Source: Marinisporobacter sp. | GTDB lineage: Bacteria > Bacillota > Clostridia > Peptostreptococcales > Thermotaleaceae | Length of the DNA stretch: 53,916 nt | NCBI GenBank assembly: GCA_025210395.1 | Contig: JAOARV010000033.1 | Coordinates: forward strand, 1-53,916 | Direction of reading: 5' to 3' | In this document: one piece after another, positions 11,852 to 20,356 of the stretch | Layout: each line of letters opens with the position of its first letter | Numbering within the stretch: position 1 is the stretch's first letter | Position numbers and translations under genes: made by a program | The notes under the pieces: model-generated | What the model saw: only the letters and a program-made list of their open reading frames with translations | What the model was told of the DNA's origin: nothing | The model's database searches: none

Positions 11852-12831
11852 TGAAAAAAAATGATGATATTTTACTAGAGGTTAAAAATTTAAAAAAATA
11901 CTTTCCCATAAGAAAGGGCTTTTTTGGGAAAAATGTCCAGTATGTAAAAGCAGTAGATGATGTAAGCTTTTACATTAAAAGAGGAGAAACGTTAGGACTT
12001 GTAGGAGAATCAGGCTGTGGAAAATCAACAACAGGAAGAACGCTCATTCGTTTATATGAGCCTACGGCAGGAGAGATTATCTTTGGCGGTGCAGAAATCG
12101 GCATGATGAACGAAAAAGAAATCTATCCTTTTAGAAAGAAAATGCAGATGATTTTCCAAGACCCTTATGCATCGTTAAATACCCGTATGACAGTAGGAGA
12201 TATTATAGGAGAAGCATTAGATATTCACAAATTAGCAACAGGAAAAGAGAGAACGGAGATTGTTCATGATTTGTTATCAAGAGTAGGACTGAATCCAGAT
12301 CATGCTATAAGATATCCCCATGAATTTAGTGGAGGGCAAAGGCAGCGTATAGGAATTGCCCGTGCTTTAGCTGTAAAGCCAGAGTTTATCATCTGTGATG
12401 AGCCTATATCAGCCCTTGATGTTTCTATACAAGCACAAGTAGTAAATATGCTAGGAGATTTACAAGATGAATTAGGACTTACCTATTTGTTTATTGCTCA
12501 TGACCTTTCCATGGTTCGATATATATCTGATCGAATTGGTGTTATGTATCTTGGGAAATTAGTTGAAATAGCAGAGAGTGATGATATTTTTGAAAATCCT
12601 GCACATCCTTATACCCAGGCACTTTTATCAGCTATTCCTATTCCAGATCCAGATATTTCAAAACAAAAAAATAGAATTTTATTAAAGGGAGATGTTCCAA
12701 GTCCATTGAATCCACCTACTGGATGTAGATTTTGTACAAGATGTCCTCATGCAATGAAAAAATGTTCTGAGATAGAGCCTGTCATGAAAGACGTAGGAAG
12801 TGGACATATGGCTGCATGTCATTTACTATAG
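11851..12831 (+). CDS. oppF: Oligopeptide ABC transporter ATPase OppF (copy 2)
   Basis: ATPase partner of OppD in the second importer. Walker A is GESGCGKST, signature FSGGQRQR, Walker [13 protein letters not shown], and the C-terminal cysteine motif GCRFCTRC is retained, ending HMAACHLL. It starts in the TAATG overlap with oppD after GGGGGAG. Compared with the copy at 5590 it lacks about nine N-terminal residues. The following 187-bp gap to oppA contains no clear terminator. Confidence 0.95.
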   Translation: MKKNDDILLEVKNLKKYFPIRKGFFGKNVQYVKAVDDVSFYIKRGETLGLVGESGCGKSTTGRTLIRLYEPTAGEIIFGGAEIGMMNEKEIYPFRKKMQMIFQDPYASLNTRMTVGDIIGEALDIHKLATGKERTEIVHDLLSRVGLNPDHAIRYPHEFSGGQRQRIGIARALAVKPEFIICDEPISALDVSIQAQVVNMLGDLQDELGLTYLFIAHDLSMVRYISDRIGVMYLGKLVEIAESDDIFENPAHPYTQALLSAIPIPDPDISKQKNRILLKGDVPSPLNPPTGCRFCTRCPHAMKKCSEIEPVMKDVGSGHMAACHLL

Positions 12832-13018
12832 TATTTTTTTTAAGAAAAGAATTCAGACTATTTCATCTTATTAAGATATTGTAATAATCTATTGAATATT
12901 TTTTAAAGGTTTTATTAAAAATATTTTTAAGATGGTTAATTTTTAGGAGGTGAGTAAAAAACCGTCTGTTTTGAATAGAGCAAGTAGATGAAAACTATAA
13001 AATATGGGAGGGATATCA

Positions 13019-14638
13019 TTGTTTAAGAAAAGTTTTGCGTTTTTGTTAGTTATGATGTTATTAGTGAGTGGTCTAGCTGGGTGTGGAGAAAAAACACCAG
13101 CACAGCCAGAGGAGGCTGTATTAAAATGGAATATTCGGTCAGAGCCTAAGACGATAGATCCTCAGCTAAACAGTGCTGCTGATGGAGGATATATTATCAA
13201 CAATACCTTTGAGGGATTGATGAGAGAAACAAAAGATGGAAAGCTTGAAGGAGCTATGGCAGAAAGCTATGAAGTATCTGATGATGGTCTTACTTATACT
13301 TTTAAAATAAGAGATGCTAAATGGTCTGATGGACAGCCTGTAAAAGCTCAAGATTTTGTATATGCTTGGAAAAGAGCATTAGATCCAAATCTTGTTCCAG
13401 AGCCATCTGAGTATGCATTCCAATTATTCTATATTAAAGGAGCACAGGATGCTTATGAAGGAAAAGGAAATCTAGATGATGTAGCCATAAAAGCTACAGA
13501 TGACAAGACTTTAGAAGTAACACTTAATGCACCAACTCCATATTTCCTTGATTTAACTACATTCTATACTTATATGCCAGTAAGAGAAGATATGGTTAAA
13601 AAAGACCCGGAAGGATGGGCTAGAAATCCAGAAACAGCTATAGGAAATGGGCCATTTAAATTAACAGAGTATGCTATGGGAGATAAAATGGTTCTTGAGA
13701 AAAATGAAAACTACTGGAAGACAGATGATGTTAAAATTGGTAAAATCGAAGCTTTAATGATCGTTGAACAATCAACAGCTTTAACTGCATATGAAGCAGG
13801 TGAAATTGATGTTATTGATGATTTGCCAAATCAAGAAATTCCAAGACTTCAAGCAGAAGATGATACATTTATGATATGGCCAGAGGTAGGAACATACTAC
13901 TACATCTTTAATGTTACAAAAGCACCTACAGATGATGTAAGAGTTAGAAAAGCATTAACATTAGCTATTGATAGAAAAGCAATTGTTGAAAAGGTAACAA
14001 AGGGTGGACAAATTCCTGCTACAGGATTTACACCACCAGGACTAGTAGATGCAGACGGTAAAGAATTCCATAAAATTGCAGGAAATTATGGAATTGATCC
14101 AAATGCTGCAAAGGTAGAAGAGGCAAAAAAATTATTATCAGAAGCTGGATATCCTGATGGAAAAGGGTTCCCAGAGCTTGAAGTAATCTACAATACAAGT
14201 GAATCCCATAAAGCAGTTGCAGAGGCTATTCAAGCTATGTGGAAAGAAAACCTTGGAATCAATGTAAAACTAGCAAACCAAGAGTGGGCAGTATTCCAAG
14301 ATACAAGACATCAAGGAAACTTCTCTATTGCAAGAGCAGGATGGTTAGGAGACTATGCTGATCCGATGACAATGCTTGATTTATGGTTATCTTATTCAGG
14401 AAATAATGATGCCCAGTGGGATAGTAAAGAATATGATAAGTTGATTGAAGGTTCGAAATTATTAACAGGACAAGAACGATTTAAGTCTTTATATGATGCA
14501 CAAAAGTTAATGATGGATGAAATGATTGTTATGCCAATTTACTATTATACAAGACCACAAATGGTTAGTAAACGTGTTAAAAATTGGGAAAAAACAAAAA
14601 TGGGACATTGGTTCTTTGGAAATGCATCCATAGAATAA
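13019..14638 (+). CDS. oppA: Oligopeptide-binding lipoprotein OppA (copy 2)
   Basis: Extracellular peptide-binding lipoprotein of the second importer. The signal peptide ends in lipobox GLAGC with Cys22 as first mature residue. SBP_bac_5 features are IRSEPKTIDPQLNSAADGGY and IRDAKWSDGQPVKAQDF. The start preferred is TTG at 13019, six bases after GGGAGG, giving MFKKSFAFLL, which aligns with copy 1; the upstream in-frame ATG at 13004 overlaps the ribosome site. The linker after the lipid Cys is shorter and less acidic than in copy 1. Both copies share the C-terminus VKNWEKTKMGHWFFGNA. Confidence 0.95.
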   Translation: MFKKSFAFLLVMMLLVSGLAGCGEKTPAQPEEAVLKWNIRSEPKTIDPQLNSAADGGYIINNTFEGLMRETKDGKLEGAMAESYEVSDDGLTYTFKIRDAKWSDGQPVKAQDFVYAWKRALDPNLVPEPSEYAFQLFYIKGAQDAYEGKGNLDDVAIKATDDKTLEVTLNAPTPYFLDLTTFYTYMPVREDMVKKDPEGWARNPETAIGNGPFKLTEYAMGDKMVLEKNENYWKTDDVKIGKIEALMIVEQSTALTAYEAGEIDVIDDLPNQEIPRLQAEDDTFMIWPEVGTYYYIFNVTKAPTDDVRVRKALTLAIDRKAIVEKVTKGGQIPATGFTPPGLVDADGKEFHKIAGNYGIDPNAAKVEEAKKLLSEAGYPDGKGFPELEVIYNTSESHKAVAEAIQAMWKENLGINVKLANQEWAVFQDTRHQGNFSIARAGWLGDYADPMTMLDLWLSYSGNNDAQWDSKEYDKLIEGSKLLTGQERFKSLYDAQKLMMDEMIVMPIYYYTRPQMVSKRVKNWEKTKMGHWFFGNASIE

Positions 14639-14640
14639 TA

Positions 14641-14674
14641 AAAAAAGATGGTGATTGATTTCACCATCTTTTTT
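14641..14674. terminator. Bidirectional terminator between convergent genes
   Basis: A perfect 14-bp stem (AAAAAAGATGGTGA with TCACCATCTTTTTT) encloses a 6-base loop. It follows oppA on the + strand and overlaps the stop of the small minus-strand gene, so it can serve both. Confidence 0.9.
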
Positions 14675-14849
14675 ACTCTGTTTTGTTATGCATCGTATGG
14701 ATAAATGGCTGTCTTTTAGGATAAGTATCTTTAGGAGTAAAATAAATGCATTTAGGATGGGGCGTTGAAGATAAAGAGATAACATGGGTTAACGTGCATT
14801 TACCATCATTTTCAAAGAAACAAGGTAGAGAGCAGTTTATGTTAATCAT
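14673..14849 (-). CDS. Small Cys-containing protein, 58 aa
   Basis: A short minus-strand gene. The ATG at 14849 is preceded on its strand by AGGAGG with about 8 bases of spacing. The product has cysteines in the pattern MININCSLPCFFENDGKC followed by LTHV, and later HPKCIYF. It resembles short clostridial cysteine proteins of unknown role that databases sometimes mislabel as hydroxymyristoyl-ACP dehydratase; this resemblance is from memory and unverified. Four spaced Cys suggest a metal or disulfide site. No membrane segment is seen. The convergent terminator supports it as a real unit. Confidence 0.72.
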   Translation of the reverse strand: MININCSLPCFFENDGKCTLTHVISLSSTPHPKCIYFTPKDTYPKRQPFIHTMHNKTE

Positions 14850-14983
14850 CCGATCAACCTCCTAATGATAGTATCTGGACGAGACTTAAAATTCATGCAT
14901 TGAAAAAAATGTATATTTGAATAGAAATACTAAAAAAATCATATTATAAAATTAGTTTTTAAAATCTTTGAGGAGGCTAAGGG

Positions 14984-15568
14984 ATGATTTTTCCAGATTA
15001 TAAAGAGACAGGTATGATTTATCATATTATAAGTCTTATGGATTTAAAAAAAACTTTAAAAGAAGGTATCGCTTTTGATGATAAAGTGACCTATAAAACA
15101 AAATATGATGGCTTTCATCAAGTGATTGAGGGAGAAAAAACGGATGCTATACCTAAGTGGGTCATAAGAAGTAAAGCTATCTTTGCAAGTATGAATTATC
15201 CTAAAAATCATAAATTTCATTCTCATAGTGCTGTTCTTGCTATTAAAATCAACCCAGAGCAGTGTTGGATTGCAAATGAAAATTGTGCAAATGAGATTTA
15301 TGAACCCTATATATTACAAAATATTCATACCTTTAAAAAATGTAAAGACTATCTAGCTACAAAGGGGAAAGAACTTCTAAGAGAATATTGGAATACTTCA
15401 TTGAGCTTTAAAGAAAATTTAAAAACTAGAATGGATAAAAAAGAAGGATATGATGCAGAAGTGCTTGTTATGCATAAGATCAATCCAGAAGATATTCGAG
15501 TAGAATATATTGTTTCTGATCATAGGATGCTCAAAGTAGGGGAATGGAAGAAAATATTTTGTTCATGA
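14984..15568 (+). CDS. Unrecognised 194-aa protein
   Basis: I do not recognise this family with certainty. The start has a good ribosome site (GAGGAGG, 8 bases). There is no signal peptide or membrane segment. The layout (an N-terminal IYHIISLMDLKKTLKEGI, a central SHSAVLAIKI, and a C-terminal AEVLVMHKINPEDIRVEYI) recalls ADP-ribosyltransferase-like DarT/DUF4433 proteins, where a short helix after an IYHI-type strand and a late EVLV strand are typical. The match is loose and no catalytic set was assigned. It is monocistronic, between the opp operons and the amidases, with its own terminator. Confidence 0.75.
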   Translation: MIFPDYKETGMIYHIISLMDLKKTLKEGIAFDDKVTYKTKYDGFHQVIEGEKTDAIPKWVIRSKAIFASMNYPKNHKFHSHSAVLAIKINPEQCWIANENCANEIYEPYILQNIHTFKKCKDYLATKGKELLREYWNTSLSFKENLKTRMDKKEGYDAEVLVMHKINPEDIRVEYIVSDHRMLKVGEWKKIFCS

Positions 15569-15602
15569 TGTAGGCTCTAGTATAGGAGTCTACATTATTT
15601 TT
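15568..15602 (+). terminator. Terminator after the 194-aa gene
   Basis: ATGTAG-GCTC pairs with GAG-TCTACAT around a short loop, followed by ATTATTTTT. Confidence 0.7.
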
Positions 15603-15653
15603 ATGGCATATTATAACAAGTATTAAGACTCAATTACAATTATGTTAAGGTGG

Positions 15654-15683
15654 TTGACATAAGTTTTGATAAAATGATATAAC
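15654..15683 (+). promoter_or_regulatory. Sigma-A-type promoter of first amidase gene
   Basis: TTGACA at 15654-15659 and TATAAC at 15678-15683 are separated by 18 bp. The spacer begins TAAGTTT and ends ATGA, exactly as in the promoter at 17971-18000 of the paralogue, so the promoter was duplicated with the gene. Confidence 0.75.
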
Positions 15684-15795
15684 TGTTTATGTAGGGAGAA
15701 AATGTCGAAATTCATATAAAAAAATATAAATTCTAAAAGTAAAGCAATAACTTCTTTAATACATAAAGAAGAAAATAATAATACTAGGGGGAAAA

Positions 15796-17892
15796 ATGAT
15801 GAAGAAATGGCTGTCAGTGTTACTGGTGCTCGCTATGCTTTTAGGAATGAGTACTACTGCTTTTTGTGCTAAACTAGAAAGAACCGTTGTAGAGATTACA
15901 GATGGAATGAATCAAAAAACAGAGGAAGTATATGGTGTAAACCTCTTAATGGGCGGACAAGATATCTATACAGATGTTCCATCACTTCTTTACACAATCA
16001 AAGGGAAAAGTCGTACGTTGGTTCCTGTTCGATTTGTAGTTGAAAATTTAGGTGCTAAAATAGAATGGGATCAACAAAAGAAAGAAGCTACTATCAAAAC
16101 AGAAGAAAAAACTATTGTATTAAAAATTGATAGTGCCAAAGCGCTTGTTAATGGAAAAGAGTATACACTTCCTAATAGTGTACCTGCAAAATTATTGGGA
16201 TATCAAGGGAATTATCGAACCATGGTACCCTTACGATTTGTAGCAGAGCAGCTTGGAATGGATGTAAATTGGATACAAGAAACGACTACAGCAACAGTAG
16301 ATTTGCCAAAGCAATCAATCACAGGAATCGAAGTGAAAGAATATAAAGATATTCCTCGAGTAACCATTAAGACTACAGGCAATGTAGAGGTATCCCCTAT
16401 GTATTTACCAGGGAGTAAATTTGGTGGTACAGATCGCTTAGTCTTAGATATCCCTAATGCGAACATTGAAATAAATGATTCATCCTTTATCAATACAGGA
16501 AGTGAGATGAAGAAAAAAGTATATGATATGGGCGTTATGACTATTAGAGCTTCCTTGTTTGAGAAAAGTCCTAGGGAGGTAACGAGGATTGTTATTGATT
16601 TAGCCATGCCGAGAGGATATGATGTTACCTTTGACAAAGAAAATAATGAAATTAAGGTAGATTTTCTAAATGTTGTAAAAAATATAAAAATGGAAAAAAG
16701 AAATAATGCCGAGGCAGTTGTCATTCATACAGACGAGGCTCCAGCGTACAATGTAATTGATTTAGGAGATCGAGTAGTGGTAGATGTTTTAAATGCTAAA
16801 TTAAAATTTGATGAAAATGAAATAATAGTTTTGAAAAATGGAATCAAAAAAATAAGAACAGCAGAGTTTAAGCCAGATGATAACTATGATAAAGATGATA
16901 AAATTGTTCGCGTTGTATTAGATCTTGAAAAGGGGCAAAGCTTTGAAAATGTATATGTTGAAGATGAGGGAATGGATATATTAGTTTATGTAAATGATAA
17001 ACCCCTTGAAGGATTTAGCTATAGAAAAGAAGCTGTAAATAAAGCTTTATTGAATCTAGCATTAGAAGAAAGAGATCATTATGATGAAGATTATAATGAG
17101 GAGAAAGGAGAACTCTTATTAAAAGTTCCAAAGGACAAAATAGGACTTACTGATACGACGTTAAATATAGATGATGCTATGGTAAAGATAATTAAGATTG
17201 ATGAAGCTGATAAAGAGTATCATATAGCTATTCAGCTAGAAGAAGGAACAAATTATAAAATATCTACAAAGAGTGATGAAAAATATAATATAAAATTGGA
17301 ATTTAAAAACACAAAAATAGAGAATTCTAAATATAGTGGGAAAATGGTTATTATTGATGCAGGACATGGTGGAAAAGACCCAGGGGCTTCAGATCATAGT
17401 CTACAAGAAAAAAAATTAGCATTAGATACAGCAAAAAGACTAAATAAGCTATTAGAGGAAGCTGGATTTAACACCTATATGACAAGAGATGATGACACTT
17501 ATGTAGGACTATACAAAAGAGCCGAAATTGCTAATGGATTAAATGCAGATGTATTTGTAAGTGTTCATTATAATTGGCATCCAAAATCTACTGTTACTGG
17601 AGTAGAAGTGCTTTATAATGGAGATGATCCTTATAGAGATAATAAAACCTTTGCAAAGATTGTCAATGATGAAATGGTAAAGGAATTAAAAGCTATAGAT
17701 CGAGGAATTGTTCATAGACCTAAATTAGTCGTCATAAGAGAAACCCATATGCCAGCCATACTTGCAGAAATGGGATTCATATCTAATACCACAGAAGCAA
17801 AAAAAGCAGCTACAGAAAGGTATAGACAAAAAGCAGCACAAGCTTTATTCAATGGTGTCACAAGATATTTCGATGAAGTATTACTAAAATAA
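15796..17892 (+). CDS. N-acetylmuramoyl-L-alanine amidase with stalk and AMIN domains (paralogue 1)
   Basis: Secreted cell-wall hydrolase that cleaves the amide between MurNAc and L-Ala. A signal peptide covers residues 1-25 (ends FCA). A copper-amine-oxidase-N-like stalk domain occupies ~45-170, with two half repeats each holding LVPVRFV / MVPLRFV. Two AMIN-like regions lie at ~180-290 and ~300-395. The amidase_3 domain fills the last ~180 residues: zinc ligands His in DAGHGGKDPGA, Glu in LQEKKLALD, His in VSVHYNWH, and catalytic Glu in LAEMGFISN. All are present, so it should be active. Start is ATG at 15796 (or 15799) after AGGGGGGA. A spore-cortex or cell-separation role is possible. Confidence 0.93.
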   Translation: MMKKWLSVLLVLAMLLGMSTTAFCAKLERTVVEITDGMNQKTEEVYGVNLLMGGQDIYTDVPSLLYTIKGKSRTLVPVRFVVENLGAKIEWDQQKKEATIKTEEKTIVLKIDSAKALVNGKEYTLPNSVPAKLLGYQGNYRTMVPLRFVAEQLGMDVNWIQETTTATVDLPKQSITGIEVKEYKDIPRVTIKTTGNVEVSPMYLPGSKFGGTDRLVLDIPNANIEINDSSFINTGSEMKKKVYDMGVMTIRASLFEKSPREVTRIVIDLAMPRGYDVTFDKENNEIKVDFLNVVKNIKMEKRNNAEAVVIHTDEAPAYNVIDLGDRVVVDVLNAKLKFDENEIIVLKNGIKKIRTAEFKPDDNYDKDDKIVRVVLDLEKGQSFENVYVEDEGMDILVYVNDKPLEGFSYRKEAVNKALLNLALEERDHYDEDYNEEKGELLLKVPKDKIGLTDTTLNIDDAMVKIIKIDEADKEYHIAIQLEEGTNYKISTKSDEKYNIKLEFKNTKIENSKYSGKMVIIDAGHGGKDPGASDHSLQEKKLALDTAKRLNKLLEEAGFNTYMTRDDDTYVGLYKRAEIANGLNADVFVSVHYNWHPKSTVTGVEVLYNGDDPYRDNKTFAKIVNDEMVKELKAIDRGIVHRPKLVVIRETHMPAILAEMGFISNTTEAKKAATERYRQKAAQALFNGVTRYFDEVLLK

Positions 17893-17894
17893 AC

Positions 17895-17929
17895 AAAAAA
17901 GATGCGCATTTTACTGCGTATCTTTTTTT
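17895..17929 (+). terminator. Terminator after first amidase
   Basis: AAAAAAGATGCGCA pairs with TGCGTATCTTTTTTT around a 6-base loop, followed by T-rich sequence. Confidence 0.88.
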
Positions 17930-17970
17930 GCGAAAAATATTAAATATCAATGACAAATTATAAAAGGAAA

Positions 17971-18000
17971 TTGACATAAGTTTCATTTAAATGATATAAA
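17971..18000 (+). promoter_or_regulatory. Sigma-A-type promoter of second amidase gene
   Basis: TTGACA (17971-17976) and TATAAA (17995-18000) lie 18 bp apart. The TTGACATAAGTTT and ATGATATAA blocks match the promoter of the upstream paralogue. Confidence 0.75.
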
Positions 18001-18088
18001 TGTAATCAGTAGAAAAGATATAAAAAATCATTGTACATAAAAATTAGATCAATAAAGATTAGTGATACTAGATTAGGAGGAAGAAGGA

Positions 18089-20230
18089 ATGAAACGGTTA
18101 TTGTCTATATTTCTAGTACTTACCATTTTTTTAGGAATGAGCATTACTTCTTTTGGAGCAAAATCAGAACAAACATTTATTAATGTTACAGATGCAATGA
18201 GCCAAAAGAAGGAACAGGTACGAAGAGTAAATGTTATGATGGGTGGAAAAGACGTATATACAGATATGCCACCTGTTCTGTATACAGTGAATAATAAAAG
18301 TAAGATTTTAGTGCCTATAAGCTTTGTAGAAGAAAGCTTAGGGGCAAAGATTCAGTGGAATCAAGAAAAATATGAAGCTACCATGATTGTAAAAGATCAG
18401 GTCATTACACTAAAAATCGATAGTAGTGTAGCTATGGTAAATGGAGAAAAAATCAATCTTTCTGATGGAATTCCTCCAAAGTTATTTGAATATGAAGGAA
18501 ATACGAAGACAATGGTGCCTTTAAAGTTTATAGGAGAGCAGTTTGGAATGGAAGTAAATTGGATACCAGAGATTGTTACAGCCACAGTAGATTATCCAGA
18601 GCAAGCCATAGAGAATATAACATATGAAAATAATGGATTCAATTCGCAAATACTGATTAAAACTACAGGTCAAGTAGATTTTAATACTATGTATTTACCA
18701 GGTAGTAGATTTGGAGGAAGTGATCGTTTAATTATAGATATTCCAAATACGAAATTAAATATAAATGATCCAAAGCTTACAGGAAATGGTGGTATTGTAG
18801 AGAAAGATATTGATCAAGAGGGGATTATAGGAATTAGAGGTTCTATATTTGAAACAAGCCCTAGAAATGTTAGTAGGATTGTTATTGATTTAGTTATGAA
18901 AAAAGATTATCAGGTTGTATTTGATGAAAATATAGGTGCGATTAAGGTTGAATTTTCAAAGGATGAAAATTCAAAGGAAGAAGCGTTGAATCCTGTGAAA
19001 AATATCCATTTACAAAAAAAAGATGGTTTAGATGCCATTGTTATTGAGACAGAAGAAGAGCCTCAATACAATGTGATGGATTTTGGAAATAAAGTAGTTG
19101 TAGATGTAATTAATGCAAAATTAGCAGTTCAACAAAGTGAAATCCCTATTGGACAAATGGGAGTTACGAGGATTAGGACAGCACAGTTTGCCCCTGATGA
19201 TAATTATGAGGCAGATGACAAAATTGTACGAGTTGTTTTAGATCTAGAAGAAGGACAAAGTCTTAAAAATATATTTGTGGAGAGTGAAGGAACAAATATT
19301 TTTGTATATACCAATAAAGAACCTATTGATCCATCAAAGGAAGAAAAATTGGATTGCATTCATTATCAAAAAGAGGATATGAATAAGTCCTTTGTAAGGC
19401 TAACGCTAAAAGAATTAGGAGAGTACAATGTAGATTATGCTACTATTACCAACGAGCTGATTGTAAAAGTACCTAAAAATAAAATAGAATTAGAAGAAAA
19501 AATAGTAGAGATTGATGATGGCTTAATAAAAAGTATTCGTGTAAATGGAGATGATGATGATTACTACATGGCTGTACAATTAAAAGATACAACAGATTAC
19601 AAGATAGAAACTACAGATTCATATACAGAGGAGATTATTATAAAATTTGAAAATAGAAGAATAAAAACTTCTAGCTATAGTGGTAGACTCATAATCATTG
19701 ACCCAGGACATGGGGGGAAAGACCCAGGGGCTAGTAATAAAGCATTAAATCTAGTAGAAAAAGAGCTTACCTTAGATACATCATTGAGACTCAATGATTT
19801 ACTTAAAAAAGCAGGCTTTACAACCTACATGACAAGAAACGATGATAGAACTCTTGATTTATATGGAAGACCAGAGGTAGCCAATGGATTAGGTGGAGCT
19901 GTATTTGTCAGTATTCATTATAATTATGCTGGGAATAAGAATGTATCAGGGATTGAAATGCTTTATGTAGATGATCCAAATAGGGATTGTAAAAGATTTG
20001 CAAAGACCATACAAGAAGAAATGATCAAAGCTTTAAAAACAAATGATCGAGGAATTAAAAATGAACCAGAGTTTGTTGTTATAAGAGAAACCAATATGCC
20101 TAGTGTTATTGCAGAAGTAGGATTTATTTCAAATCCAACAGAAGGGTCTTTGATTCGTACAGCTGAATATAGGCAAAAATCAGCACAAGCATTATTTAAT
20201 GGGATTAAAAGATATTTTGATGAAGAGTAA
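18089..20230 (+). CDS. N-acetylmuramoyl-L-alanine amidase with stalk and AMIN domains (paralogue 2)
   Basis: Tandem paralogue of the amidase at 15796, with the same order: signal peptide (residues 1-24), stalk domain with ILVPISFV and MVPLKFI half repeats, two AMIN-like segments, and C-terminal amidase_3. The catalytic set is intact: His in DPGHGGKDPGA, Glu in LVEKELTLD, His in VSIHYNYA, and Glu in IAEVGFISN. It is 15 residues longer, with a short acidic/lysine insertion between the AMIN units (DENSKEEALNPVKN). The ATG lies after AGGAGGAAGAAGG. Divergence is highest in the non-catalytic part, so targeting rather than chemistry may differ. It has its own promoter. Confidence 0.93.
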   Translation: MKRLLSIFLVLTIFLGMSITSFGAKSEQTFINVTDAMSQKKEQVRRVNVMMGGKDVYTDMPPVLYTVNNKSKILVPISFVEESLGAKIQWNQEKYEATMIVKDQVITLKIDSSVAMVNGEKINLSDGIPPKLFEYEGNTKTMVPLKFIGEQFGMEVNWIPEIVTATVDYPEQAIENITYENNGFNSQILIKTTGQVDFNTMYLPGSRFGGSDRLIIDIPNTKLNINDPKLTGNGGIVEKDIDQEGIIGIRGSIFETSPRNVSRIVIDLVMKKDYQVVFDENIGAIKVEFSKDENSKEEALNPVKNIHLQKKDGLDAIVIETEEEPQYNVMDFGNKVVVDVINAKLAVQQSEIPIGQMGVTRIRTAQFAPDDNYEADDKIVRVVLDLEEGQSLKNIFVESEGTNIFVYTNKEPIDPSKEEKLDCIHYQKEDMNKSFVRLTLKELGEYNVDYATITNELIVKVPKNKIELEEKIVEIDDGLIKSIRVNGDDDDYYMAVQLKDTTDYKIETTDSYTEEIIIKFENRRIKTSSYSGRLIIIDPGHGGKDPGASNKALNLVEKELTLDTSLRLNDLLKKAGFTTYMTRNDDRTLDLYGRPEVANGLGGAVFVSIHYNYAGNKNVSGIEMLYVDDPNRDCKRFAKTIQEEMIKALKTNDRGIKNEPEFVVIRETNMPSVIAEVGFISNPTEGSLIRTAEYRQKSAQALFNGIKRYFDEE

Positions 20231-20303
20231 AAGGAGATGCTTTGATAAATCTATAGAGCGGATCAAAAGAAAATAATACAAATTTATAGATTTAGACATA
20301 GTA

Positions 20304-20352
20304 TTCCCCCCTCACTAATATAATCTTATAGAGACATTTGTTAAGGGGGGAA
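20304..20352 (+). promoter_or_regulatory. Potential Shine-Dalgarno-sequestering stem before gerM-like gene
   Basis: TTCCCCCC at 20304-20311 is perfectly complementary to GGGGGGAA at 20345-20352, which is the G-rich ribosome site 5-12 bases before the ATG at 20357. If transcription starts upstream of 20304 the stem would mask the ribosome site. A TATAAT-like box at 20319-20324 inside the loop leaves open that the transcript starts later and lacks the left arm. Confidence 0.4.
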
Positions 20353-20356
20353 GGGG

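Noticed and set aside
14984..15568. Firm naming of the 194-aa protein as DarT
   Set aside because: Only a loose layout resemblance was seen, without a defined catalytic set or a macrodomain partner.
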